Below are positions 1-11,213 of a DNA stretch of 64,000 nucleotides, piece by piece. The DNA comes from Fulvia fulva (taxonomy: Eukaryota > Ascomycota > Dothideomycetes > Mycosphaerellales > Mycosphaerellaceae). How positions within the stretch are numbered: the stretch's first letter is position 1; each line of letters opens with the position of its first letter. Position numbers and translations under genes: made by a program. The stretch spans positions 1,674,001 to 1,738,000 of the forward strand of contig NC_063024.1 in assembly GCF_020509005.1 (NCBI RefSeq), written 5' to 3'. The notes beneath the pieces were generated by a model. It saw only the letters and a list, made by a program, of their open reading frames with translations, searched no databases and was not told the origin of the DNA.

Positions 1-2000
1 ACTCTTTCCAGCTTCGCCATTCTACAATAGAGGCTGACGATGACGATCTGTCGACTTCATACCAGCACAAGGTCAGCAATCTGTCAAGGTCACGCATCGC
101 CGGCAGCTTGGAGGCTTCTATGGTGGCCCGGAAGAATTCTCGCTGCGATCCTACCGCCACGCTGGCAGCGACGCAGAATGGCCAGAGCGAAGTTTGTGAC
201 TCGATTATGGCTTTGTGGAGTTTCCACGTGGCAACGAAGCGATCGACGCCTTCTTGGATTTCGGGCGCGCGTACAGATCCTCCAGAAACAATAAGATGGA
301 GTTCGATCAAAAGAGCCCAGAGGAAGATGCAGGTCCTCACGTGTGCGATGCGCGAGCTCTTGGCAGGCAAATCGGGCACGGGCAAACTTGCATGTGTTCC
401 ATCAAATGACGAAAGCGCCGTGGACAATCGTTGTATCATTTTTCCCATGCTGGATTCTATATTGTTAGCTTTGTCAAGTAGCTCGCGATAGCTGAGTTCT
501 CCACGCGTCTGTCGCTCTCGCTTCCATTCGTCTAGAGCCATGATATCGAGAAGAATGCTGAGTGCTTTCCCGTCACACGTGTTGATGGCGAAGAACACGG
601 CCGAGAAGTCGACAGAAGAAAGAAGTTTCTGGTACACAGCGGCTGCTGGGGGCACCCTTCGTTTGATAGACGAGGAAATCGCATCGTTCCAGATGAGCAG
701 TGAACAGAAACAGTATGCTGCCCGTTTCTCCATATTCGCATGGGCAACACGCTCCGAGTCCTGTTCGGGAGCCCGGAAATAAGTGGACGCAGATATTTGG
801 TGCTGCGATTGCAAAGCATCTGGTGGTGCTTGCTCGTGATGATCTGCTCTGTTGTTCAAGCTCGACGCGGCAAGGTCCAGGTATGATTGACACTCGGGCA
901 ATCGCTCAGATATAGCCTGTTGAAAAGCGCAAGCACGCCATGGTCAGCTCAACGTGTTGCAAGAAGGCGAAGAATCGAGCGACCGACGCTTGACGGAGAC
1001 ATGATATGCCAAAGCGAGACATACCTCGAGATGAGCCAGATGCATCGCAACAATAAGATCCTCGCCGAGAACGACGAATGTGCCCGCTTGCAGCTCCGCG
1101 AACAGTTGCGTAGCACATGCACGGTACCTTTGAGCCTCTTTAAGAGGCTCGCTACCACCGAGAAAGTGGCAAGACTCTCGCCGTGCAGCCATGCTGAGCG
1201 AACATTGCAGGAAGGCACGGGAGCGGGAGAGGAGATATAATAGCCAGCCCCTGTTTGAGTCTTGGAAGCCCAATCTGGGGCTGTAGTCGTCAAGGAAATG
1301 CATGACGAGATCATGCTCCCTGCTCAGAGTCTCTTCTGCATGCTCGCTTGTAAGAGCTGTGACGGGTGGAACGATCAAATTGACTAGATTGGCCTGCACG
1401 TCGTGCAGACCGACAGGATCGTGGCGTTGTGCGCCGGTGGACGGGGCGGACAATGAGTCAGTGTACGGCGGACCGGCTGGCTCGTGCAACGATGCACTCG
1501 ACGGCAGCGCATGCGAAACATATGGCACGGCAGATGGCCCGGAATGCGGAGCTGCCAGAGCCGAGAAGTCGAGAAGGTTATCGAGGTCCCCAAAGATGTG
1601 GTCCTGCTGCTCCTCTTGATCCACGTTCGTGGAGGCAGCGATGGAGCAGCTTAGCGGAGAAAATGGCCACGAAGGCAAGTCGGTATTGGTCGGTGTAATC
1701 CCACACAACACTTCAGGACCCGATGGACTTGTCAGTGAGTCCAAGACGTGATTCAATGGTGATGCGACCTCGCCATCACTGTCGCCGCGGCTTATGCTCC
1801 GTTGAGACTGCCGCCGCGAGGAGAGGGCTAGTCTAGCAGCCTCGCGCTTCTCCTTCTCGCCTTTGTCCTTCCAGTGGGGCTTGGGGCCGTAACCGTGACA
1901 AAAGACTTCCCGCTGCACGTAATTGAGGCATGGCGGTCCATCCTCGAAGCACTTCTTGCGCCGCAGCCGACACGTCCAGCAGCCGCGTTTGGATCGTTGT
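1..2000 (-). CDS. Zn2Cys6 fungal transcription factor, C-terminus cut by window edge
   Basis: Likely pathway regulator of the adjacent cluster, acting in the nucleus. Reading the minus strand, a Zn2Cys6 finger (CWTCRLRRKKCFEDGPPC, then LNYVQREVFC and HGYGPKPHW) lies at about 1898-1981, followed by a basic stretch and a Ser/Pro-rich linker. An intron at 917-1024 (GTATGT donor, CAACAG acceptor) joins the 1025-1918 region to an exon that stays open to base 1. That exon ends with a Fungal_trans_2-like (PF11951) C-terminus containing LWPFCVAAS and later VEWRSWKE. The frame is closed by TGA near 2064 with no ATG between it and the finger, so the start is probably in an unresolved upstream exon. Oddity: the fifth zinc-binding Cys is Tyr (codon at 1919-1921). 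It is divergent to the ABC transporter. The family is certain; the target genes are inferred from position. Confidence 0.85.
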
Positions 2001-2223
2001 TGCTGCTGTTGCGCGACAGATATTATAAGTCTTTGTTGGTTTGAAAGGCCGAAAGCTCTCGCCGCTCAAGCAAAAGTAGCGTTGATGAGGAGGGAGTCGT
2101 GTTTTCGTGAAGTCGTGCTTGGCGAGACTTCCTAGCAATGCGACTTGTTGTCGACGTTACACCGCCTTTCCTTAGCTTAGGGAAGCGATAACATCTACCA
2201 GGGTCATCTCGAATCGCGGCCGC

Positions 2224-2304
2224 CTCGCAAGCGTGCCGGAAGATACGCCGTCCGGATTGCGAACTTATCCTAGTCGTGAGAGGACAAACCCGCGCGCTTG
2301 CGAG
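2224..2304. mobile_element. Small nested MITE-like insertion with 10 bp inverted ends
   Basis: CTCGCAAGCG at 2224-2233 and its exact complement CGCTTGCGAG at 2295-2304 bound an 81 bp block that is missing from the otherwise matching right arm of the surrounding inverted repeat. That is the pattern left by a tiny non-autonomous insertion. No clear target-site duplication was found, and no copy elsewhere in the window was noticed. Confidence 0.45.
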
Positions 2305-2467
2305 ACCCAGTGTCTAGGGGCAGTACCATCGGACAGTGCCCTCCTGTGCGCGATATCTTCCAAAGTCTAGGAGCTGGACCCTAAATCCCGCTCAAAGCTC
2401 AACTTTGATTGAGCTTTAACTCAACACCTTATTGACCTTACAAGTACAAACCAAACGCATCTCGCGA

Positions 2468-2548
2468 GGTTAGGGGTCAGGATTAGGGTTAGGAGGGTAA
2501 GGGTTAGTAGTTAGGAGGATGGTTCGGGAGGGTTAGGAGGGTTAGGCA
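2468..2548 (+). repeat. Interstitial telomere-like (TTAGGG-related) tract
   Basis: A run of degenerate GGTTAGGG/GGGTTAGGAGGG units, including GGATTAGGGTTAGGAGGG, on the plus strand. Fungal telomeres are commonly TTAGGG repeats, so this resembles a decayed interstitial telomeric sequence between the arms of the inverted repeat at 2191-2687. Confidence 0.7.
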
Positions 2549-3114
2549 GTATCTACCAAAAAGTCGGGCTCCCGTGTAATAATTCGAATTAATAGGCAAT
2601 TGATTGGTATCCGAGGGCACTGTCCGATGGCACTGCCCCGAGACACTGGGCCCAATGGCCGAGATTCGAGATGACCCTGGTAGATGTTAGTGCAAGGGTT
2701 CAAGTGCTGACGCAGGCTACTGCAGCTGATAGTACTAGGCAACCATGACTTACAAGACACGGAAGGATAGCCTGTATCTGTGTGGAAGTCCTATCGATAT
2801 CGAACTTGCAACTTATAGTATTCCGACGACCGGCGGTAAGAGGCGGCCCTGTCGGGGTAGAAAGGTGGTTCGACTGCGAGTCTGCGAAAGGGTTCATCCT
2901 TTAGGGGAGGGGCAACCTAGCCACATGATAAGTCAATCGAACACATTCGCAGTAGAACAAGGTTTGGAGAGTCGACAGGGCGTCCGCATCGAGAGAAGGT
3001 GAAAGAGATCTCGATGGGGCGGTAGGAGACATGACTGCTCCCTTTTTGCTTTCACTGATCCTCTCTACAGTAGCAGCAGTAGCAGCCAGTATTTTACGGC
3101 AGGAAAAAGGAAGG

Positions 3115-6100
3115 ATGAACAATACAAAGCCCTGCCTGGGCAACGCCGACGAGCATTTTGGCCCTGGCATAGCGACCTCATGCCGGGGCTTTGACTTCAC
3201 GATTCTCTTCGAAGACATCTTTTGCGTATTGCTGCCGTCGGCCATTTTCGTGGTCGCTGCGGGGCTCCGTATCGCTACGCTGCTGCTCCACCGTCCTTAC
3301 GGGCGCCAACGTGGACTTGTCGGCCAGAATGAGCATCGGCGACGATGGCCCGGTGTCTTGTTCGTTGCGTTGCTGGCGGCGTACGTGGCACTTGAGGGCG
3401 CAGCGGTGGGTGGTGCTCTTCAGAAGCGCGAAAGAGTCGGGCATGCGCACGTGCACGTGGCAGCGAGTGCTGTCGCGTTTGCGGCTGCGGTGGCGGTGGT
3501 GCTGCTCTGGGTGGTGGAGAAGTGCATATGCGGATGCGCGAAGCCGTCGATGCTGTTGGGTTTGTACCTCTGCGTGCGGCTATTGCTGCGGAGCGTCACC
3601 GTGCGCACCGCGTGGCTCGTGGCGGCAAGCAGTGCCGACACATCGACGGCGACGGGGACGGCGACGGCGGCACTGGCAGTCCATATCCTCTTGGTGGCGG
3701 AAGAGGAGTGTGCTCCGCTCCTGCTTCTACGCAGACCACGCGGCCCACGCCAAGATGCCTGTTCCGCTCGTTCCATCCGCTCCACTAGCTCGACTAGGAC
3801 TAGCACAGCGCGAGAGTCACGCGCCGGCTTCCTCGGCCGCAGCCTGCTCACATGGCTGCTCCCGTTGCTGCGCACAGGCTTCGCGCCATCCCGCACTCTC
3901 AGCGTCGACGACCTGAGCGCCGCCAGCACAGCGCCCTCCAGCTTCACGACTCTGGACGCCTTGCAGCGCAGCAACAGCAACAGCAACCGCAACCGCAACC
4001 GCAACCGCAACAATCAACGGCATGCCGGCCTCCTCAAGCACGCGCTCACGTGCACTGCGCGTCCCGCTCTTTTGGCACGCGGCGCCGCGACTCTGTGCCG
4101 GCGCTTTCGCCTTCGTCCAGCCGGCCCTCACCATCGCCCTCGTGCAATACTTTTCGCGCCCGCACAAGCCGCTGGATCGCGGCCGTGCGCTCATCGCCGC
4201 CTGCTTTCTGCTCTATAGCGCCAGCGCCGTGGCCAACGCGTGGTATCGCACGCTTGCCTGTCGCTGGACAGCCGCTGCCCGCGCCTTGCACACTGACCTA
4301 ATCATGCAGAAGCTGGCTCGCCTCCCCGTCGACCGTGTCGCCGAAGCACAGGCTCTCACCATGATGAGCTCCGATGTACAGCGCATCGCCACTGCCACGA
4401 GCTATGCCCATGAGCTGTGGGCCGCTCCACTTGAAGTGGCCCTGGCTACATATCTGCTTTGGCGACAGCTAGGCCTGTCCTCGCTAGCGACTCTGGCCAT
4501 TGCTCTTGGTAGATCATCCGCGTCCCTGTCTTCATTCCTCGCATATGCTGACCCATCGTAGTGTGCGCCGGCCTCTCGACAACTCTTGGACGGCGCCTTG
4601 TCCCCACGCAACGTACGTGGTTGGAGGCCGCGGAGCGACGAGTCGCGGCCACGCGCAAGTTCCTGGCATCGCGCAAGGCTGTCAAGATGATGGGCATGGA
4701 TGCCACGGTCGCGGCCACCATTACCGACCTTCGCCAGCAGGAATTCACCGCATCGAAACCTTTCCGCATTCTCACGGTGAGCACCGTAGTAGTGTGTACG
4801 TGGTTTGTCCCCAACAATATATGACCGTGCACGCTGACTGCAGGTCCTCAAGCTTTTTCCACTCTGTCACTGGCACCCATTGTCACATTCGGCGCTTATA
4901 TAGTCATCCACGGCGCTGCTTTTGACGCCCCGAAGCTGTTCAGCTCACTTGTGCTCATCAGCCTGCTCGCAAGTCCGCTAGTGCGACTGTTCCAACTTGT
5001 CCCTCTCTTCGCGGCAGCGCTGGGATGCATTGCTCGATTGGAAGACTTTCTGTGCCGAGACGAGTCGCACGTGCATTGTGCAGCGGCGGTGCACCCACCT
5101 CACTCTCAACCCCAGCTCGGGACAAACCAAACCAACGCGGAGAAAAGCTCGCGTTATACTCCGTCTCGCCCGCGAGACATTGTCCTCGTCGAGGACGTCC
5201 ACCTGAGGTGGGACTCGCACGTTCTCTTCGCGGGCATCAATCTGCGCGTCCCAAAGGGCCACAACGTAGCCATCACAGGCCCTGTCGGCGCTGGTAAGAC
5301 TACCCTGCTCCACCTCATTCTGGGCGAGATCCCTCCCACCATGGGAAGCGTCATTGTGGACAGATCCGTCCCGATTGGCTACTGTGCGCAGACACCGTGG
5401 CTTGAAAACCAGTCTGCCTACGACAATGTCTTCCAGCACAGTACACTGAACGATGCGTGGCGAACAACGATCATCGATGCATGCGCCATTCGTCCACTGA
5501 TCGATCCAAAGACTAGCAGCGCTGCTGGCGAGCCGGTTGGAGATCGAGGCGCCAGGCTCAGCGGCGGGGAAAAACAGCGTTTGGTATGTGGACCACTTGT
5601 GTACGGCTCATTTCTACAGCTCATCTTCCCTCGGTAGGCTCTTGCACGAGCAGTTGCGATGCGGCCATCGTTGTTACTCCTCGACGATCCTTTGAGCGCT
5701 GTTGACCGCCGAACTTTGCTTCACATCACAAATCGGCTGTTTGGCCCACGCGGCGTTTTGCGTCAATTGCAAACGACTGTTGTCCAGGTTGCAAATAATG
5801 GTACGTCTCGTACTCGAATTCCCTCTGCTCTTGTCAAGACGTCTCTCATACGACGATTCTCAAGACTATGCGGCCAGCTTCGCCGATGAGGTCTTCAAAC
5901 TCGATGGCAATGGCTGCCTACAGACTGATTATCAGTATACCAAGCCAGAATGCAACATCGACGATGAACAGCAATGGAGTGCGGACTGCCAAAGTACTAC
6001 TGTGGGGCAAGCAGAGAAAGCTACACGGTATGTGGCAACTACCGCTTCTTCTGGCCCAGGGAATACCCGTGTGAGTGACACGCAGGTGTATCGGCTCTAC

Positions 6101-7953
6101 CTTACCTCGATAGGAGTCTGGTTCTTCGCTCTCTTCGTCATCTGCGGGATGTTTTTCGCCGTAACGATGAAGTTCCCCAGTAAGCGACGAGTTATCACTT
6201 CGAGGAATCCGTGGCTAACAGGCGTGGCAGACATCTGGGCGACGTGGTGGGTTGACTCTCTGACCAAACAGTCTGCGAGCCGAAGTATCAGTCTCTGGAT
6301 GGCCCTTTATGCTCTCCTTGGTTGCCTTCCTCCCATCGTGCTGGCCGTATGGCTCAGGTGTGTTGTGTCACAGGATTTGCCGTTGACATCGACTAACAAT
6401 TGTGAAAAAGCCTCCTGATGCTAAAGTTGGTCCCCATGTCGGGTCTCGAGTTCCATGCGCAGCTGCTGAGGACAGTCCTCGCCGCTACGTTCCGATGCGC
6501 CAGTAGATGTGACTTTGGGGATGTGATGAATCGCTTTAACCAGGACATTGGACTTATCGACTCCCGGCTACCTCTCAACCTGCTTAACACAATTTCGGCC
6601 CTGTTCTTATGTATTACACAGCTCTTCATTGTGGTCACAGCTGCCATTTACGCGTTGGGCGCTTTGCCTATCTTGCTTGCGGTGCTTTCCGTCTTGCAAA
6701 TGGTCTACCTGCGGACATCGAAGCAGGTACGACAGCTTGATATACAATCCAAGGCCGCACTGCATGCCAGCATAGCCGAGCTTCACGAAGGTCTGATCAC
6801 CATCAGAGCACACAAGTTGCAGCGAGCCAAGCACGCATCATTTTTGGATAAACTCGAACTCTCTCAGCGCCCGTTCTATACAATGTACATCATTCAGGTC
6901 TGGCTCCAGCTTGTGTTGAATATGATCGTGGCGGGTCTTTCTACAGCTGTGGTTGGCTTGGCGGTTGGCATGCGGACATCAACGTCTGCCAGTAACATTG
7001 GCCTATCTATGCTCAACATTGTCACGCTGGGGCAATCACTCGAAGAACTGCTAGAGCCATGGACACAGATGGAGACTTCTCTGGCCTCAATTGCTCGGAT
7101 CAAGTCTTTCGAATTGGATACACCTCAAGAACATCTTAGCAGCAATGTATTGAGTGTCACAAGCGACTGGCCCAAGAATGGCGTGCTGGATATCCACGGC
7201 TTGTGGGTGACGTACTCCCCTGAGAGCGAGAATCCTGAATGGGCATTGCAGAATGTGACACTTTGCATTGCTGCCGGCCAAAAGGTGGCCATCTGCGGCA
7301 GAACGGGTTGCGGCAAGTCAACGCTTTTACTGAGCATTCTGGCACTCCTAGAGCCATCACAAGGGGCCATCGTACTGGACAACATAGACGTTGCTCGTGT
7401 GCCACAGGAGACTCTGAGGACCAGAATCGTCACTGTGCCACAAGAGCCATACTTGCACGGAGACAGCGTTCGCGCTGCTGTGGATGCTGCAAGTGACCAG
7501 GCACTCTGGGATGCGTTGCAGGCATGCGGGCTCGTTGAGAAGGTTCAGGCGAATGGTGGCGTGGATTCCTCACTTGCAGCTTTGAGCTTGTCCACAGGAG
7601 AAATGCAGCTCCTAGTCTTGGCTCGAAGGATAACTCACGCGGGAAGAGCTGAAGGTGGACTAATTTTGCTCGACGAGTCTACAAGCAGGTGTGTTCCCAG
7701 GATGGTGCATAGAAAGCCTTTGCCTTTTGCTGACTCGCGCTGTAGCATTGATCGTGTGGCGGCACATGCCATGTTGAAGCTGGTCCGTACGCGACTTGCA
7801 TCCAAGACAGTACTTTCGATTCTACACGATCTCGATGCTGCAATGGAATTCGACCGGTTTATAGTACTCGAGGGGGGGATGGTGAGTTGTGATGGAAGCC
7901 CTGCAGACGTGCTGCGGGAGTCTGAATTGTTCTTGTCGATGCGGAGGTCTTGA
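3115..7953 (+). CDS. ABCC-type (MRP-like) ABC transporter, with one frameshift
   Basis: Full-size fungal ABC exporter, probably for the cluster product. The start at 3115 is chosen because FGPGIATSCRGFDFT is the usual N-terminal region of these transporters; an in-frame upstream ATG lies at 3031. Inferred exons are 3115-4508, 4562-4795, 4844-5583, 5638-5800, 5865-6179, 6231-6357, 6411-7688 and 7746-7953, with all phases agreeing, giving about 1485 aa. NBD1 has Walker A GPVGAGKTT, signature LSGGEKQRL and Walker B LLLLDDPLSAVD, but VANN where the H-loop Thr-His is expected. NBD2 has GRTGCGKST, LSTGE, LILLDESTS and an intact His (ILHD). The N-terminal frame ends in LLKHALT near 4050 and homology resumes one base out of frame (RALRVPLFW), so there is a single frameshift near 4030-4055. 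No intron fits there; it is either a real lesion or a sequence error. Confidence 0.85.
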
Positions 7954-7988
7954 ATCTACATTGTGAAGACAAGATTATATTCATAATG

Positions 7989-8945
7989 TCATGTTATTGG
8001 TTCGACACACACACACATCTCCGCCCACCAGACATCCATTGCGTGAGCATGCATTATCCCTTCCTTGTGGAGGACGTCCATTGCATGTCGCAGCTTGGTC
8101 ACATGCGCCAAGATGTCCTCTTGCTGAGCCCGAGTCGCGTTCCGTAGGGCCGCTTCGAACACGGGCGACAAAACGTATTGCGCTTCGAGATGGCCCTCCA
8201 GCATGTCCTCTGCTGGACTGAGGCGGCCTTCTCTGGCCACCACAAAGCCTGCGTCGGTTGCAGCTCTTCGGATCTCGTCAACTTGGAGAGCTGCTCGTAC
8301 GTTTGGCTCTCGCGGGTCAGCCACACGACAAACGGCTTTGGTTGCGTGCAGCCGGGCTTGCGCTCTCGCTGCCAAGACGTGCGGCATTTGCGCAGGCTTC
8401 GAAGCGGCCAAGTCATACTCGGCCACGTAGACTTTTGGGACGCCAGCGCCGGCGAGCGCTCGAAACAATGATGCTACACTGGCCGGAGTGGGAAAGTACC
8501 ACAGGCTGAGACACAGCGTCGCAGCGTCGAATTGCTGCGGCGTTTCGCTGCTGCTCTCCAACAACGTCTCTGTGTCTGTGCGCAAGAATGTTATTTGCTG
8601 GCCAAACTCGGTGTCGAGGATGAAGTTGCGCGCTTCTGCCACCGTATGCGGACTGCCGTACTCGGGCACTGCTGTGTCGATGCCGACGATGCGTGCTCGT
8701 GCGCCCAGCCGGAGCGCCAGCGTTATGCACGATTCGCCATGCCCGCAGCCAATGTCGAGGACGGAGCGTTCTGTTGCGATGGCCCAGGCACTTGCAGTGT
8801 CGAGACGGAGCTGGAATCGCGGCCTGAATATGCGCTCTCGATGCCGTTCCTCCATCAGGAAGTTTTCCAGCAGCCTGGCGACTTCACCTTCGTGTCTGGC
8901 GCCGAGCTGCTTCGTTTGATCGGGCGCCGAGTTGAGCAATGCCAT
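7989..8945 (-). CDS. Class I SAM-dependent methyltransferase
   Basis: Single-exon gene of 318 aa starting at ATG 8945. Motif I is LDIGCGHGE (about residue 63), preceded by an N-terminal helix region and followed by VGIDTA (acidic motif for the SAM ribose) and LCLSLWYFP. The fold is that of a soluble class I methyltransferase. Its stop lies 36 bp from the stop of the ABC transporter (convergent), and its start is divergent to the S28-like gene. Ustiloxin/phomopsin-type clusters carry methyltransferases that modify the peptide, so it may methylate the peptide product; the substrate is inference only. Confidence 0.85.
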   Translation of the reverse strand: MALLNSAPDQTKQLGARHEGEVARLLENFLMEERHRERIFRPRFQLRLDTASAWAIATERSVLDIGCGHGESCITLALRLGARARIVGIDTAVPEYGSPHTVAEARNFILDTEFGQQITFLRTDTETLLESSSETPQQFDAATLCLSLWYFPTPASVASLFRALAGAGVPKVYVAEYDLAASKPAQMPHVLAARAQARLHATKAVCRVADPREPNVRAALQVDEIRRAATDAGFVVAREGRLSPAEDMLEGHLEAQYVLSPVFEAALRNATRAQQEDILAHVTKLRHAMDVLHKEGIMHAHAMDVWWAEMCVCVEPIT

Positions 8946-9192
8946 CTTCTTTCACCATTTGCTGTAAGTTGCTTCATGACCGTTGTCGTTGGGTACGATG
9001 CCGCATACATGATTCCGGTGTTGTGCAGGAACGCTCTTCCCTGCATGGCCCCACGCACCGTTGGCGCAAGAAGCAAGCGCACGGCGCCTATCTATTCTGG
9101 AAAGGCAGCGCCTCGAAGATCGTGCATCGAATTCACGACAACAGATGCCGATGCATCTCTCCAGCTATTGGCGTTAGTTCAACACTCGTTCC

Positions 9193-11049
9193 TTGCAGAC
9201 TCTCTCTGCTGACGTCGCCCTCTCAATCAGTCATGATGGAAACGATTTGGCGGAGCACGAGAGTGGCAAGCATCCTCCAATCATGCGACAAAGCGATGTG
9301 GGACGCCATTCTGGCCATGAGGATATACACTCGAACATCTTTGCAAAGCGGAGCGATTTCGATCAATATAGTGCAACAACGAAAGTAGAAGGCATTGTTG
9401 CAGTGTTGAAGCCGAAGAGCAAGGTGGTTTTGATGGCTGGGTAAGACGATTGCATGGTGCATTGAATTCTGTTCGCTGACGATGAACAAGTCTGGCAGTC
9501 GTGATTGCCGCATAGTAGGTCACAGTCTGTGCACTGGCACTTTGTATATCACTTGAGCAGGGGACTGAACCCTCTCCAGTACACTAGAGCTTGCTACGGC
9601 CGAAGGCTACAACACATACGCTCTTTCGGAATTTGGTCAGCTCCCGATGGCAAGCCTTCTGGACGCCGCAGACTCTGTCCTCACCGCTATTCTGAAGCTG
9701 CCAACGGCCAAGTTAGAGCATCGATACTGGGGGATGTCGAGTCCATTCGCAAGTAGAACGACCTCCAACCTGAAGTACCTGACTATCGAGCAAGCTCTAG
9801 AGGACATCACTTACTTCGCAAAGAACATTGAGCTTCCCTTTCTGACCGACGTTCGCTTCCGAACCAAGACTCTACAACCTCATGTAACGCCCTGGCTACT
9901 CGTGGTAGGAGGTTATGCCGGTGTGCTTGCTGTCTGGACTTCTCAAAAAGCACCAACCCTTTTCTGGGTACATTTCCCTAGTGTTCATCAAATTGCTACC
10001 TCACGCCGACTAACAATCGTCAGGCTTACCTGGCGTCCTCGCCAGCCATGATCGCCAGCGAGGCTTTTTCGCAATTCAACGAGGCGGCGATCGAGTATGG
10101 CCCCAAAAATTGCAGCCGAGACGTTATGCTTGTGATAGAGCACATCGATGCCATTCTTGAGCACGGTTGGATCCACCACTTCAAAGGGATTCCGAACTGC
10201 GACTTACGATTGATAGGCAATCGAAGTGAGATACATGACCTGAAATCCGTATTTGGTCTGGAGCGTCTACAAGACGACGACTTCGCGTTTGTTCTACACA
10301 TTGGCCATTTGCAATGGGCTGAAGCCTCCATCAGCCGTGAATTTGCGTACTTTGGATTTTGCGACTACATCGAGGGCGTTTTCGGTCCCGAAGGACGGCA
10401 TATTCCCGACGCGTTCGGTGAAGGCCTTCAACGTGCGATCAATGGATACGCTTTGTACATTCAGGTTCTGAGAAGCCACTGTGCAGGAGCCAACTATACA
10501 GAATATCAGGTCCTTGGAAATGACGTGCTCTGCTGGGACACCTACGAATTTCTGAATCCAAAGTTCACAGACATCAGCATCAATGATGGTGCTATCAGGC
10601 GCCAGTGGAAATGGCTGACATGCAATGAGCCATATGCGACTTGGCCAGCGCCACCTCCCCCAGGCCAACCCTCGCTCATGAGCCGATTCGTGACCCCAGG
10701 ACGATATGCACGAGAGTGCCGCCTGACTTTTCCGGCGGGAGAAGGCGAGAGTTTTGGACTGAAGGATGGTACGGCATTCAAGTACTTCAACGACAAGTAC
10801 GACGAACGGAGCATCTCGCCCAACAGTAAGCGGGTCATTTACTCCAACGGCAGAATGGATCCGTACTTTCCCTTGTCTGTGTCTTCACCCACCAGGCCTG
10901 GAGGCCCGAGCAACGGCCCCCCTGCTTCCGACGTGCACGTCCTTGTGCATCCTGAGGGAGCCAAGGACGATCTATTCATGTCGAGCGGTAGGGGCCATCT
11001 AGAGATGGGGGCGGTGCAAGACACAGAGCTTGAGCTGTTAACACAGTGA
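9193..11049 (+). CDS. S28 (serine carboxypeptidase-like) peptidase homologue lacking catalytic Ser and His
   Basis: Peptidase family S28 pattern: LEHRYWGMSSPF (near 9715), NLKYLTIEQALEDI, PWLLVVGGYAGVLA, an intron at 9968-10023, FWAYLASSPAM across the junction, and NGRMDPYFPLSV with RPGGP near the end. In the family the nucleophile sits in GGSYxG; here the motif reads VGGYAG, with Gly (GGT) in place of Ser. The Asp is kept (RMDP). The His of the usual GAH-x2-DL reads GAKDDL, so His is Lys. An upstream exon ending at 9440 (KPKSKVVLMAG) joins through an intron at 9441-9579 with matching phase. The signal-peptide exon was not found; an in-frame ATG exists at 9283. It is probably a pseudoenzyme or a decaying gene. 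Confidence 0.7.
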
Positions 11050-11213
11050 ATCTCGACGTACTGGGTGAATGGGGAAGTGATGGACGTTTGTTCAGCTAGT
11101 CGTCGTAGTTTTCTTTTTGGATACATTGACATATACGCGCGGCTGACTCAATGCTCAAGCTCATGGTACTGCTCTGGCTCTGCTCTGTTTTGCACAGCCC
11201 ATTCCTGAATCTG

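Larger units (their letters stand above)
2191..2687. repeat. Imperfect inverted repeat around a telomere-like tract
   Basis: The left arm (2191-2343) and right arm (2613-2687) are reverse complements over about 75 bp: the left arm starts ACATCTACCAGGGTCATC and the right arm ends with the complement of that. The left arm is longer because an ~80 bp block interrupts it (listed separately). The loop holds degenerate TTAGGG-like DNA. No gene is visible in 2140-3114 apart from the flanking 5' regions. It could be a remnant of a transposon or of a rearranged chromosome end. Confidence 0.75.

Noticed and set aside
1132..1150. Perfect palindrome GAGCCTCTTTAAGAGGCTC
   Set aside because: Lies in the coding exon of the regulator and shows no context suggesting a regulatory site.
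2840..2905. Possible tRNA (GGTTCGACTGCG-like T-loop)
   Set aside because: No matching acceptor stem or anticodon arm could be paired.
3191..3916. Arg/Cys-rich 241-codon plus-strand frame
   Set aside because: Overlaps the ABC transporter N-terminus, whose frame has the family motifs; high GC makes the other frame open by chance.
3904..3966. Possible intron that would repair the ABC frameshift
   Set aside because: It is 63 nt, so it does not change the frame, and it would remove the conserved VDDL segment.
9193..9440. RiPP precursor with a KR site (FAKRSDFDQ)
   Set aside because: Only one KR, no repeats, no signal peptide, and the segment splices in phase into the S28-like gene with fitting sequence.
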